Source of the DNA: Acidithiobacillus marinus
GTDB lineage: Bacteria; Pseudomonadota; Gammaproteobacteria; Acidithiobacillales; Acidithiobacillaceae
Reading direction: 5' to 3'
DNA length: 64,000 bases
Assembly (NCBI RefSeq): GCF_002847505.1
Contig: NZ_MXAV01000008.1
Span: 19,341-83,340 of the forward strand
In this document: positions 36,366 through 45,515 of the stretch, piece after piece
Position numbering within the stretch: the stretch's first letter is position 1
How the letters are laid out: the number at the start of each line of letters is the position of its first letter
Made by a program: the position numbers and the translations under genes
The notes under the pieces: model-generated
What the model saw: only the letters and a program-made list of their open reading frames with translations
Told to the model about the DNA's origin: nothing
The model's database searches: none

Positions 36366-37007
36366 ATGTTCATTACGCCAAAGCAGCCTAGCTGGGGTGC
36401 CCTTCGTCTGGGAATTTTAGCGGTCATGGTGTTTGCCGGAGGCTGCGCTGCTGCTACCCCCTGGCAGACGCCTTACAACATCAATGGGTTCCATCCTGCT
36501 GCGCCGGATGGCGGTAAGGTATTTGCGCATGCGCCCACGGTGGTCTTGCAGTTGGCTCTGGTGAGTGCGTCGCCCTGGCTGGATACAGATGCTTACCAGT
36601 ACCATCTGCTCTATCAAAATCCCCAGATGCTGCTGTCCTATCGGGATGCGCGCTGGGTGGGCACTCCCGCCGCCATGATGGACGCGCGTCTGTTGCAGCA
36701 GCTACAGCGCAGTCACGCCTGGAAGGCGGTACTCTCCGGGCAATCCAGTGCTGCAGCGCAATATGTACTGCAGGTGCAGCTGACCAATTTTGTAGTTGAT
36801 TTCAGTACTGCGCAGGCGGGAACAGCACTGGTGGCGGGCATGGCCACGCTGGTGAATGCCCATGACTATCAGGTCATTGCCCAGCAGCAGTTTACGGAAA
36901 GCGTCGCGCTGAGCAAGGCTTCTGCAGCGGGTGGCGCCAGCGCCATGGCCAAGGCCAGCAATGACTTTGTGAACGCCGTGACAGATTGGGCTGCCCGGGT
37001 TCAGTGA
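36366..37007 (+). CDS. ABC-type transport auxiliary lipoprotein
   Basis: 213 residues with a lipoprotein signal (VMVFAGGCAAA, Cys at about 27). The mature part fits the PqiC/DUF330 pattern: PTVVLQLALVSASPWLDTDA, YHLLYQNPQMLLSYRDARWV, then an LQQLQRS helix and YVLQVQLTNFVVDFS. These lipoproteins sit in the outer membrane and work with MCE proteins. It follows the MCE gene by 3 bases. The 3' end overlaps the convergent uspA stop by 7 bases. Confidence 0.85.
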   Translation: MFITPKQPSWGALRLGILAVMVFAGGCAAATPWQTPYNINGFHPAAPDGGKVFAHAPTVVLQLALVSASPWLDTDAYQYHLLYQNPQMLLSYRDARWVGTPAAMMDARLLQQLQRSHAWKAVLSGQSSAAAQYVLQVQLTNFVVDFSTAQAGTALVAGMATLVNAHDYQVIAQQQFTESVALSKASAAGGASAMAKASNDFVNAVTDWAARVQ

Positions 37008-37477
37008 AGGGCTTTGATCACTAGCACCGCACAGTGGGCGTGGTTGAGCACATCATTGGCCACCGAGCCCAATAAGAGTCGTCCCAGACCACTGTGACCA
37101 TGGCTGCCGACCACCAGCAGGTCGGCAGCGTGGGTCTGGCCATAATCGGCGATGGCTCTACCGATATTATCGGCGCTTTCCTCCAGGACCACTTCCGCCT
37201 TCAGACCTTGTGCTTCGAGGGTTTTCTGCAGCTTGTGCATTTCGGCATGAGCCAAATGCAGCAGCTTTTCCCGGATATCCAGAGTCGGCGGGAGAATTTC
37301 TTCGGGCATCTGCAAGTTCAGCATCTGCGGATTAAAAACATGCAGCACGGTCAGTCGGGCTTGGTGCAGCTGTGCTTCCCGGGCAGCGGCCATGACCACT
37401 GATTCCGCCATTTCAGAGAAGTCCACCGCCACCGCCACATGCTGCACCGGGAATGTATCTGTAACCTTATTATCCAT
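37001..37477 (-). CDS. Universal stress protein A family protein
   Basis: 158 residues from ATG 37477, which has AGGAG 7 bases upstream and starts 8 bases inside proS. One USP domain: VQHVAVAVDFSEMAESVVMA at the start and the full ATP motif VVGSHGHSGLGRLLLGSVAN near the end (G-2x-G-9x-G-S/T). Unlike the copy at 22033 this one should bind ATP. Coupled to proS by overlap. Confidence 0.92.
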   Translation of the reverse strand: MDNKVTDTFPVQHVAVAVDFSEMAESVVMAAAREAQLHQARLTVLHVFNPQMLNLQMPEEILPPTLDIREKLLHLAHAEMHKLQKTLEAQGLKAEVVLEESADNIGRAIADYGQTHAADLLVVGSHGHSGLGRLLLGSVANDVLNHAHCAVLVIKALH

Positions 37478-39224
37478 GGGCTTGCTCCTGATGCTTCTGT
37501 TGCTCCTGATCTGCGGCGCCGGACAAGCCGGCAGCCAGCTGTGCCATGAGTTCGGTTTCACTCAGCAGGGTGTTTTCGGTGGCGCGTCTGGCCCTATATT
37601 CCCAGACATTCTGGGCCAGTACCTTGTCACTGACCACCACTCGATGGGGTAAGCCGATCAGATCCATGGTCGCAAACTGGACGCCGGGGCGCTCGTCCCG
37701 GTCATCGAGCAGCACGCTGTAGCCCGCTTTTTCCAGGCGATCATGCAAAGCCTGCGCCGCCGCCGCCACTTCTGGAGACTTGCGGGCATGGATGGCGACA
37801 ATGCCCACATCAAAGGGCGTCAATGCGGCAGGCCAGATAATGCCCCGATCATCAAAATGCTGTTCCACCGCCGCCGCCGCCACCCGGGATACGCCAATGC
37901 CGTAACACCCCATGGTCACCAGTGCATCGCGGCCACTTTCATCCAGCACGCTCAGCCCCATTTTTTCGCTGTAAGTCTGGCCCAACTGGAATACATGCCC
38001 TACCTCGATGCCGCGACGAATGCCGAGTATGCCCTGCTGACAATGGGGGCAGGCATCACCGGCTGTCACCTCGCGCAGATCGGCAGCATCCGGGCGAGGC
38101 AAATCGCGCTCCCAGTTAAGGTTGATCCAGTGCAGATCGGCCATATTGGCGCCGGAACTGAAATTGCACAGACCCAATACCCGCAGGTCGGCCAGAACGG
38201 GCAGGGATTCGGGCAGATTTTTGGGGCCGATGAAGCCCACCGGCGCGCCGGTAGCCGCCTCGGCTTCTTCGGGGGTCGCCATGCGCAGTTCATCCACCTG
38301 CAGGGCATGGGCGGCCTTGATCAGATTCAGGCTGTCATCTCCGCGCAAGAGCAGCAGATAGGGCTTGTCCTCGGCGAGTACCAGCACCGTTTTGACGATT
38401 TTGCTGGTGGCAATACCCAAATGCTTTGCCTGCCCGTTGACGCTGCGAATCCCCGGGGTAGCAACTTGCGCGGCTTCCAGCAAGGCTTCCTGCTCGGCAG
38501 CCGGGGCCGGACTGCTGGCTTTTTCCATATTGGCGGCATAATCGCAGTGGCTGCAGGACACAATGGCGTCTTCGCCGGAATCAGCCAGCACATGAAATTC
38601 ATGGGAGCGCTTGCCGCCAATGGCCCCGTTGTCTGCCTCTACCGCCCGAAAATCCAGTCCCAGACGGGTAAAAGTCCGCTGGTAAGCGTCATACATGCTC
38701 TGGTAGGTGATTTCCAGAGAAGCATGATCCATGTGAAAGGAGTATGCATCTTTCATGATGAACTCCCGCCCCCGCATCAGGCCGAAACGCGGCCGGATTT
38801 CATCGCGGAATTTGGTCTGGATTTGATAGAAATTGACGGGCAGTTGCCGATAGGAATGGATCTCGCGCCGGGCCAGATCGGTAATGACCTCCTCGTGGGT
38901 CGGGCCCAGGCAGAAATCGCGCTGATGACGATCCTTGAGACGCAACAACTCCGGCCCGTATTTTTCCCAGCGCCCCGACTCCTGCCAGAGCTCCGCCGGT
39001 TGCACTACCGGCATCAGTACTTCCTGGGCACCGCTGCGGTCCATTTCCTCGCGGACCACCCGCTCGATCCTGCGCAGTACCCGTAAGCCCAGGGGCATCC
39101 AGGTATACAGTCCCGAAGCCAGACGGCGGATAAACCCCCCGCGCAGCAACAGTTGATGGCTGACAAGTTCAGCCTCGGCAGGGGTTTCCTTGAGGGTGGG
39201 GATGAAAATCTGGCTGGCGCGCAT
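37470..39224 (-). CDS. proS: Prolyl-tRNA synthetase
   Basis: 584 residues from ATG 39224 (MRASQIFIPTLKETPAEAEL), the conserved start. Class II motifs: TWMPLGLRVLRRIERVVREE, motif 2 FRDEIRPRFGLMRGREFIMK, motif 3 near MGCYGIGVSRVAAAAVEQH. The inserted editing (YbaK/INS) domain lies in the middle, as in bacterial ProS. The C-terminal anticodon-binding domain is followed by a short Gln-rich tail. A longer upstream frame exists but has no family support. Confidence 0.96.
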   Translation of the reverse strand: MRASQIFIPTLKETPAEAELVSHQLLLRGGFIRRLASGLYTWMPLGLRVLRRIERVVREEMDRSGAQEVLMPVVQPAELWQESGRWEKYGPELLRLKDRHQRDFCLGPTHEEVITDLARREIHSYRQLPVNFYQIQTKFRDEIRPRFGLMRGREFIMKDAYSFHMDHASLEITYQSMYDAYQRTFTRLGLDFRAVEADNGAIGGKRSHEFHVLADSGEDAIVSCSHCDYAANMEKASSPAPAAEQEALLEAAQVATPGIRSVNGQAKHLGIATSKIVKTVLVLAEDKPYLLLLRGDDSLNLIKAAHALQVDELRMATPEEAEAATGAPVGFIGPKNLPESLPVLADLRVLGLCNFSSGANMADLHWINLNWERDLPRPDAADLREVTAGDACPHCQQGILGIRRGIEVGHVFQLGQTYSEKMGLSVLDESGRDALVTMGCYGIGVSRVAAAAVEQHFDDRGIIWPAALTPFDVGIVAIHARKSPEVAAAAQALHDRLEKAGYSVLLDDRDERPGVQFATMDLIGLPHRVVVSDKVLAQNVWEYRARRATENTLLSETELMAQLAAGLSGAADQEQQKHQEQAHG

Positions 39225-39409
39225 AAAAATCTCGAAGGTAAAAGTAGCGCACAGTGTAAGAAAGGGGCTGGCACAAAGGAAGAGGGAATGATCAACAAGC
39301 CAGGTGTTCGCCTGCAAAAAATGCGACTGAAGTGCCCCGGGTTCAGTGAAGCGAGAGCAAGCCTATGACGGGATGGGTGGCTTGACGCCGTTGGGGGTAT
39401 TGCTGTCGC

Positions 39410-40321
39410 TTAAAGCGGTTCCGGAATCCCGTTGGCTGCTTTCAGCCAGCCTTGGGCGATACGGGAGTCAATCGCCTTGCCGGGAGGTAGATGCTGAGTC
39501 AGCCAGGCAGTGAAAGCCTCTTGAGTCTGTGCTGCAGGTGCTTCGCTCGTCTGGGAAAAAATCTGCAGGTAATCATGGCCGTTGTCATGTCCCAGTAGCC
39601 AGGGTTGGTTGACGATCAGGACCGGGGTACCGGCAGGCACTTTGGCAAAAAGTGCGGCAATATCTTCGGGGTAGAGCCGGATGCAGCCATGACTGACGCG
39701 CATGCCAACGCCCCAGGGCTTGTTGGTGCCGTGAATCAGGTAGCCGGGCAGGGCCAGGCGCAGGGCAAATTGCCCCAGTGGGTTGTCGGGACCCGCAGGA
39801 ACAACTGCTGGCAGGGGGTCGCCATTTTCCGCGTGTTCCTTACGGATGCTTTCCGGAGGCGTCCAACTGGGGTTGGCTATCTTGACGCTGATGCGGGTTT
39901 TACCCAGCGGGGTTCCCCAGCCTTCACGGCCGACCCCGATAGGGTAGGTGATGACTTCAGATGGCTGTCCTGCCTGGGCCGGTGGATAATAAAACAAGCG
40001 CATGGCGGCCAGGTTGATGACTATACCCTGACGGGGAGCGTCGGGCAGGACATACTCCGTGGGCAGCACAATGCGGGTGCCTTCTCCCGGCAGCCAGGGA
40101 TCGACTCGGGGGTTGGCGGCGGTAATCTGGTCGTAGCCGAGATCATATTGCCGGGCAATATCTGAGAGGGTGTCTTCATGACGGGCGGTAACGCTTTGAA
40201 TGGCGCCTACCATGTTGTCACCAGCAGAAGGCAGTAAATAGGTGCTCGCTCGGGCTACGGTAAAGCCGAACATCATCAGCAGGAAAAAAAAGATGACGGA
40301 GCGTTTGTCGGGCTGGCGCAT
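39410..40321 (-). CDS. L,D-transpeptidase with LysM domain (ErfK/YbiS/YnhG type)
   Basis: About 303 residues from ATG 40321; ATG 40357 is possible. The signal helix (SVIFFFLLMMFGFTVARAS) is followed by a LysM-like repeat (VTARHEDTLSDIARQYDLGY) that binds peptidoglycan and a YkuD domain with the active site HGTNKPWGVGMRVSHGCIRL. It makes 3-3 crosslinks or attaches lipoprotein to the wall. Monocistronic by position; the 185 bases to proS and 109 bases upstream hold no other gene. Confidence 0.93.
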   Translation of the reverse strand: MRQPDKRSVIFFFLLMMFGFTVARASTYLLPSAGDNMVGAIQSVTARHEDTLSDIARQYDLGYDQITAANPRVDPWLPGEGTRIVLPTEYVLPDAPRQGIVINLAAMRLFYYPPAQAGQPSEVITYPIGVGREGWGTPLGKTRISVKIANPSWTPPESIRKEHAENGDPLPAVVPAGPDNPLGQFALRLALPGYLIHGTNKPWGVGMRVSHGCIRLYPEDIAALFAKVPAGTPVLIVNQPWLLGHDNGHDYLQIFSQTSEAPAAQTQEAFTAWLTQHLPPGKAIDSRIAQGWLKAANGIPEPL

Positions 40322-40466
40322 GATGAATCTTTTCTGGCAGTTGGCGTATTTAAACATTCAAGCACATTTATTAGGCATGAACCAAGGTGTGCTCAAGATG
40401 GAGATGCAACAACTATGGGCCAATATGACCTAATTTGGTTGAAGATGGGCGAAAAGTATGGGCAGA

Positions 40467-41537
40467 TCAAGTAGATTCCACTGCCGTCCCTGAAAACAAA
40501 GTGTAAACCTTGCTGTAGCGCAAGAAATGAGCACGTTGATGGCGGGGGAACAGCTCCCCCATACCATAGGCGCCAAGCATGGGTATATCCGGATACTGCT
40601 CCCGCCAGATACTTAAATCCCGATCATCCTGCCCAAAAAATCCGGCATCTCGTCCGATGGAACTGGAGATCCAGGCGAAAAGGGGTGGATGACTACTCGC
40701 TGACTGGTCCAGGACGATGCGGGTATCGCGTTCGGCAATGGCCGGATCGCGCAGGCTGAGAAAAGCCCGGGCGTGATCAGCCAGGGGCCTTTCCAGCCAG
40801 AGCCCGCTGCGATTGAGGTCGGTAGCACGGATATGCAGCCATTCAGGTGGCGCATCGGCTAAGGCGTCGGCACGGATTTCGCCCACGAGCAGTTGTTCCA
40901 GCGGCAGGCGGCTATCCTTGCGGATGCTGACGGGAATATTCTGGGCGAGCAGGGGCAGGGCCATATAGCGTTCCAGTTGCAGAAGCAGGCTGCCTTCCTG
41001 CAGATGCACCGGTAGCGGTGCGCTCAGGGTGCGTAGGCCAGCGGACCAGAGGCTCTCGGTGCTGACTCCCGAAAAGCCCAGTTCCAGGTTGTCGCGGGGG
41101 CTGGCCTGATACCAGAAACGCCCGCTCCGACTGCTGAGGCTGCCAAAGCGGGGAGCTTGCTTCAGCCAGTCCCCTTGCAGGTGCTCCAGACGGCCCCAGG
41201 CCAGGGCAGCATGGTTTTTTTGCGGAGCTTGCGGGATCAATCCCAGCGGGGCGCAAAGGAGAAGGACGGCGCAGGCGTTTTCTCCGAGCGCCTGGTTTTT
41301 TTCGGTAAATATGCCCGGAAAGGTGCCGGTAGCTATTTGCAGGCAGGAGAGCGCCCGCATCTGTTGCTGCAGCATGGCTGGACTGATGGCCACCAACGTC
41401 GGGCTGAACAAGAACAAAGCGCCTGTAATGCGCTGGCCGGAGAGCTTTTCCCGGGCTTCGGCGATGGCTGATTGGAGCAGGTCTGCCGGAGTCTGAGGGC
41501 CGCATGCAAAGCCGCTGGCTACTTTCGCTGGACCCAC
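40467..41537 (-). CDS. FIST domain signalling protein
   Basis: 356 residues. The N-terminal FIST segment (GALFLFSPTLVAISPAML, then SCLQIATGTFPGIFTEK) and the FIST_C end (IPMLGAYGMGELFPRHQ, followed by YSKVYTLFS) match the family of predicted small-ligand, possibly amino-acid, sensors. No output domain is attached and none is next door. The GTG start lies 19 bases inside the end of nth, so translation is probably coupled. Function unknown. Confidence 0.83.
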   Translation of the reverse strand: MGPAKVASGFACGPQTPADLLQSAIAEAREKLSGQRITGALFLFSPTLVAISPAMLQQQMRALSCLQIATGTFPGIFTEKNQALGENACAVLLLCAPLGLIPQAPQKNHAALAWGRLEHLQGDWLKQAPRFGSLSSRSGRFWYQASPRDNLELGFSGVSTESLWSAGLRTLSAPLPVHLQEGSLLLQLERYMALPLLAQNIPVSIRKDSRLPLEQLLVGEIRADALADAPPEWLHIRATDLNRSGLWLERPLADHARAFLSLRDPAIAERDTRIVLDQSASSHPPLFAWISSSIGRDAGFFGQDDRDLSIWREQYPDIPMLGAYGMGELFPRHQRAHFLRYSKVYTLFSGTAVEST

Positions 41538-42166
41538 AGTACCTTGTCGGGCCAGGCGCAGCAGTGGTAGAGCGCGCAGCGTTCACAGTGAGGACGGCGC
41601 GCGGTGCAGGTATAGCGGCCATGCAGAATGAGGAGATGATGGGCATCCTGCAGATATTCGCCGGGTACCTTTTTGAGCAGGGCTTGTTCTACCGCAAGTG
41701 GCGTTTTACCGGGAGCGATGCCAATCCGATTACCAACCCGGAAAATGTGGGTGTCCACCGCAATGGTGGGTTGTCCAAACTGGGTATTGAGCACCACATT
41801 GGCGGTTTTACGGCCGACCCCGGGCAGGGCTTCCAGCGCTTTGCGCTCTGCGGGTACTTCACCGTGATGCTGGGCCAGCAGTTGTTCAGCCAGGGCATGG
41901 ACATGCCGGGCTTTGGCGTTGAACAGACCAAGACGGCGAATATGCGCTTTGATGCCTTCCTCGCCCAGGGCAGCCATGCTAAGGGCATCGGGGGCAGCGG
42001 CAAACAAGGTGGCAGTACAGAGATTGACGACTTTGTCGGTACTCTGGGCAGAGAGCACAACGGCTACCAGCAGTTGAAAGGGGCTGGCATAGTGGAGTTC
42101 GGTGCGGGGTTCAGGGATGCTGGCGCGGAGCGCGGCAAAGCACTGTTTGACGTGTTTGGCATCCAT
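41519..42166 (-). CDS. nth: Endonuclease III
   Basis: 215 residues. Removes oxidised pyrimidines and nicks abasic sites. The helix-hairpin-helix is LEALPGVGRKTANVVLNTQF with the catalytic Lys, and the Asp is in PTIAVDTHIFRV. The C-terminal [4Fe-4S] loop has cysteines in C-x6-C-x2-C-x5-C spacing (CTARRPHCERCALYHCC). Family length. Confidence 0.96.
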   Translation of the reverse strand: MDAKHVKQCFAALRASIPEPRTELHYASPFQLLVAVVLSAQSTDKVVNLCTATLFAAAPDALSMAALGEEGIKAHIRRLGLFNAKARHVHALAEQLLAQHHGEVPAERKALEALPGVGRKTANVVLNTQFGQPTIAVDTHIFRVGNRIGIAPGKTPLAVEQALLKKVPGEYLQDAHHLLILHGRYTCTARRPHCERCALYHCCAWPDKVLWVQRK

Positions 42167-42223
42167 AGGGTTTTGACCGGTCAGCAGCTGAAGTAGACGC
42201 GCAGCTGCTGACCGGCAGGATAA

Positions 42224-42640
42224 TCAGACGTGACGGTAACGACCGATTTCCGGTACTTCGGCGCGGGGATGGCTGGCGGCCACTTCATTGGCGGCAGCAA
42301 TCCATTCTTCGTGATCGTGTTCCAGGGCGTGCATCATGTCAGAATCCAGTTTGGGCAGAATGTTGCCCTTGATGAGTTCACCCAGATCCAGCATCCGGGT
42401 AGCGACTGCGTAGCCATGCAGATGGAAATCGTGACCGGCATGGGTACCGAAATGATCGCCGGCGAACAATACGCCCTTGGCCGCCTTGAGGTCAGGATCA
42501 TTCATGACGTAGTCCTTGGCCCATTTGTACCATTCTTCCAAGTATTTTTCCTGGGCTTCGAGACTCCAGTTGTGGGCTTCAAAAAAGGCAAACACGGATA
42601 CGCGGTTGGCTTTGCCGGAAAAGGGGAAATGACCTGACAT
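42224..42640 (-). CDS. Small His-rich protein of unknown function
   Basis: 138 residues from ATG 42640 (GGAG 9 bases upstream). Not recognised. A helix rich in Trp and acid (LEEWYKWAKDYV) is followed by the His cluster GDHFGTHAGHDFHLHGYAVA (His 63, 67, 70, 73, 75) and a second one, MHALEHDHEEW. The spacing suggests metal binding, but no known site can be named. No signal peptide. Short gaps separate it from nth and from glgA. Confidence 0.7.
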   Translation of the reverse strand: MSGHFPFSGKANRVSVFAFFEAHNWSLEAQEKYLEEWYKWAKDYVMNDPDLKAAKGVLFAGDHFGTHAGHDFHLHGYAVATRMLDLGELIKGNILPKLDSDMMHALEHDHEEWIAAANEVAASHPRAEVPEIGRYRHV

Positions 42641-42783
42641 CGTGCGACTCCTCATGCATGTGGGATAAAAGTCATCGCAGCATTGTAGCGGTTTATGGCT
42701 CTGGCGCAACGTAAAAGCTTTTTTACGGGGATAATGATCTCCAATGACCTGGTTTTCAGAACGGTATGACCATGTTTTGGGTT

Positions 42784-44235
42784 TTATGGGCGTGCCAGAA
42801 TCTGCTGATAAAGCCGCTGATAAGCCAGGGCTGAGTGCTCCCAGCTGTAGTTTCCGGCCATGGCCTGTTGCTGGAGCCGCTGCCAGGCTGCTGGTTGCTG
42901 GAAGAGGGCTGCAGCACGGAGTGCTGCATGGTGGAGGTCGTCACTGTGGGCCATGCTGAAGACAAAGCCGTTGCGTTCGTGATCCCGGGCAATATCGCCC
43001 GCATCCACAACAGTATCGGCCAACCCGCCGGTCTGGTGGACAATGGGGAGTGTTCCGTAGCGCAGGCTGTACATCTGGTTGAGGCCGCAGGGCTCAAAGC
43101 GGGAGGGCATGAGAAAGGCGTCGGCACCCGCTTCAATGCGGTGGGAAAGTCCTTCGTCAAAACCAATGTGGACTGCCAGACGACCGGGATGGATGGCGGC
43201 CAGTTCCTGCAATCGGGCTTCGAAATGCTTTTCGCCGCTGCCGAGAATGGCCACCTGCATGCCGCGCTGCAATAAATCTGGAAGCACGTCGAGGACCATG
43301 TCGATGCCTTTCTGTTCGACCAGGCGGCTGATCATGCCCAGCAGGAAAGTATCCGGTTGTGATTCCAGGCCAAGTTGCTGCTGGAGCTGGATTTTGCACT
43401 GACTTTTGCCTACCAGATTGCGGGCATGATAATGGGCCGGAAGATAAGGGTCGGCGCGGGGGTTCCAGTGCACTTCGTCCACTCCGTTGAGAATGCCGCT
43501 GAGCTGGCTGGCGCGTTGCTGAAGCAGTCCTTGCAGTCCCATGCCAAAAGCGTCAGTCTGGATTTCCTGCGCATAAGTCGGGCTGACGGTGCTGAGCCTG
43601 TCGCTATACACCAGGCCAGCTTTCATAAAGGAAAATGCCCCGTATAATTCCGTTCCCTGCCAGTGAAAATCGGCGCCGGGCAGATGCAGCTCATTCATGA
43701 TGGCCGGGTCGAAACGGCCTTGATAGGCGAGATTATGGATCGTGAATAGAGTCGCGGGCCGGGTGCTACCCACCCGGGTTTCCAGTTCCAGCAGATAGGG
43801 GATCAGCCCGGTTTGCCAGTCATGCACATGGACCAGATCAGGGCGCCAATCCAGGCCCGATATCCGTCCCTGGGCCAGTTCCACCGCCACCCGGTTGAGC
43901 AGGGCAAAGCGCCGGGGGTTGTCGGGCCAGTCCTGGCCCAGGGCGTTCTGGTAGGGACCGCCCTCCCGTTCGTAATAGGCGGGATAGCGCAGGAAATAGA
44001 CCTGGGGGCGGTTTGTGGTTATCCAGAGCTCGGCTGGCTCATGGGTGTAGGGCACGTTGACGGCGCAAAGACGATGCATTTCGTTTTGCTCGGGACGGCC
44101 ATACCAGGGGACCAGCACCCGGATATCATCTCCCAGTTGCTGCAGAGCGAGGGGTAAGGCTCCTCCGACATCCGCCAGGCCACCAGTTTTGGAGTAGGGC
44201 ACCATTTCCGAAAGCACGAAGAGGATTTGTAACAT
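42784..44235 (-). CDS. glgA: Glycogen synthase (ADP-glucose, GT5)
   Basis: 483 residues. Adds glucose from ADP-glucose to alpha-1,4-glucan. The N-terminal ADP-glucose motif appears as YSKTGGLADVGGALPLALQQ (K-T-G-G-L). The C-terminal GT-B half has ISRLVEQKGIDMVLDVLPDL and MPSRFEPCGLNQMYSLRYGT with the catalytic Glu. The start MLQILFVLSEMVPYSK is typical. No other glycogen gene is nearby. Confidence 0.95.
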   Translation of the reverse strand: MLQILFVLSEMVPYSKTGGLADVGGALPLALQQLGDDIRVLVPWYGRPEQNEMHRLCAVNVPYTHEPAELWITTNRPQVYFLRYPAYYEREGGPYQNALGQDWPDNPRRFALLNRVAVELAQGRISGLDWRPDLVHVHDWQTGLIPYLLELETRVGSTRPATLFTIHNLAYQGRFDPAIMNELHLPGADFHWQGTELYGAFSFMKAGLVYSDRLSTVSPTYAQEIQTDAFGMGLQGLLQQRASQLSGILNGVDEVHWNPRADPYLPAHYHARNLVGKSQCKIQLQQQLGLESQPDTFLLGMISRLVEQKGIDMVLDVLPDLLQRGMQVAILGSGEKHFEARLQELAAIHPGRLAVHIGFDEGLSHRIEAGADAFLMPSRFEPCGLNQMYSLRYGTLPIVHQTGGLADTVVDAGDIARDHERNGFVFSMAHSDDLHHAALRAAALFQQPAAWQRLQQQAMAGNYSWEHSALAYQRLYQQILARP

Positions 44236-44352
44236 TTTGGGTTCTTCAGTGAGTGACTTGTTGCTAACATATCACAAATCACTTTTTGAATGATGGCCTC
44301 AGGTCGCCTATGATCGGACGAGCTATAAATCCGCAGCGAAGGAGTGGGTGGG

Positions 44353-44922
44353 ATGGAGTGGTGCGAACGCTTTAAGGAGTATCGGGATCGGGAACGCTGT
44401 GTCGTGTACTTTCCGAATTTGCATGAAGGAGAAGACGCCGAAGCCTACGGCATTTTTCTGAGCTTGATGCGGGTGAAAATGGGCATCATGATTCTTGCCC
44501 CCGACCGGGAAGAGCGTTATGAACCGGTATACCGCGACGCCATCAAGTATCATCTCCAGACTATTCGCCACAGTCGCCTGTTTACCAGTTATGTACCGCT
44601 GAAGACGCGGGTATATTTTGTAGAAACCGTTGATGTGCGCGATGCCTTTTATCCCTGCGCGGATTTTTGTGTGCCCGGAGGCACCCTGGCGGGCGGGGCT
44701 GTAGACCTCGCCAAACCCATTGCCGATGGTTGCCCGCTGATTCTCGGCCCGAAAATGCCCGATAATGCGCTACGCCAAGGATTGCTGGGCGCGGGCGGGG
44801 CCGTTTGGGCGCAGGATAATAATCAGTTGATCGATCTTGCCAAGGCCTGGCTGGCTGACCCCGCTGCGGCAAAAGCTGCTGCGGAAAAGGCGCGGGAGTG
44901 GTGGGCGCAACATGGGGCATGA
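44353..44922 (+). CDS. Stand-alone WaaA (KdtA)-like C-terminal glycosyltransferase domain
   Basis: 189 residues from ATG 44353 (AAGGAG 9 bases upstream). It resembles the C-terminal nucleotide-sugar half of Kdo transferase: MGIMILAPDREERYEPVYRD, then VYFVETVDVRDAFYPCADFC and VPGGTLAGGAVDLAKPIADG, ending ILGPKMPDN. The N-terminal half of WaaA is absent, and no truncated start is visible upstream. Without it, normal Kdo transfer seems unlikely. Divergent from glgA. It may be a partner of another half elsewhere or a repurposed domain. Confidence 0.7.
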   Translation: MEWCERFKEYRDRERCVVYFPNLHEGEDAEAYGIFLSLMRVKMGIMILAPDREERYEPVYRDAIKYHLQTIRHSRLFTSYVPLKTRVYFVETVDVRDAFYPCADFCVPGGTLAGGAVDLAKPIADGCPLILGPKMPDNALRQGLLGAGGAVWAQDNNQLIDLAKAWLADPAAAKAAAEKAREWWAQHGA

Positions 44923-44951
44923 AATTTCAGGACGGCTGCCTGCTCACCCTG

Positions 44952-45326
44952 CTAGTGGAGTCGCCATCTTATTTCGCTGGACCAACTGATCATCCACAAA
45001 AAAACGAGTTGAAAGACGAGCCGGGCGTTGAGTGTCCAGGGAGCTATATCTGGATATTTTGATGCATGCATTGCCATGTAAACATTGGCTGGCGTCACTG
45101 CAATGGTTAAACAGAAAAGACCGAATCCGGCATAGGATCTGGTCTTTTTTGATAATAATCCCAGGGCTCCGAGCATTTCAAGAAAACCGCTCACATAAAC
45201 ATCGGCAACATGCCAGGGGATATAGCCCGGAATTATTTTCGCTTCACTGTTTGTAAAGATGAAATGTGCCAGGCTACCGATAAAAAACCATATAAATACA
45301 AAGCTCAAAATAATCTTTTTCACCAA
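44952..45326 (-). CDS. DoxX-like membrane protein
   Basis: 124 residues with four membrane helices (about 5-22, 45-62, 68-88, 100-118). IPGYIPWHVADVYVSGFLEM and the following LGALGLL and TPANVYMAMH match small DoxX-family proteins. DoxX-type proteins include subunits of thiosulfate:quinone oxidoreductase, but this short form cannot be assigned that role. Convergent with the WaaA-like gene and divergent from the haemoglobin gene, with a 189-base promoter region between. Confidence 0.78.
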   Translation of the reverse strand: MVKKIILSFVFIWFFIGSLAHFIFTNSEAKIIPGYIPWHVADVYVSGFLEMLGALGLLSKKTRSYAGFGLFCLTIAVTPANVYMAMHASKYPDIAPWTLNARLVFQLVFLWMISWSSEIRWRLH

Positions 45327-45515
45327 TGCTCCCTGTTTGGATGGTTTCCTTCAGGCCAGCCAGTCATATTTCTGTCATGGCAATGATTACGTGGAATAGG
45401 CTGATCTGGATGCAAAAAATCCTGCCGCATCCGTCTGCCCAAAAAATCCGTATTTATCTTTGTAGGGGCAATTGCCTTCCATGTTGAAGCTGAAAACGAT
45501 GTTAAGGAGAAGTCA

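Noticed and set aside
37743..39086. 447-codon open frame opposite proS
   Set aside because: Antisense shadow of prolyl-tRNA synthetase with no family features.
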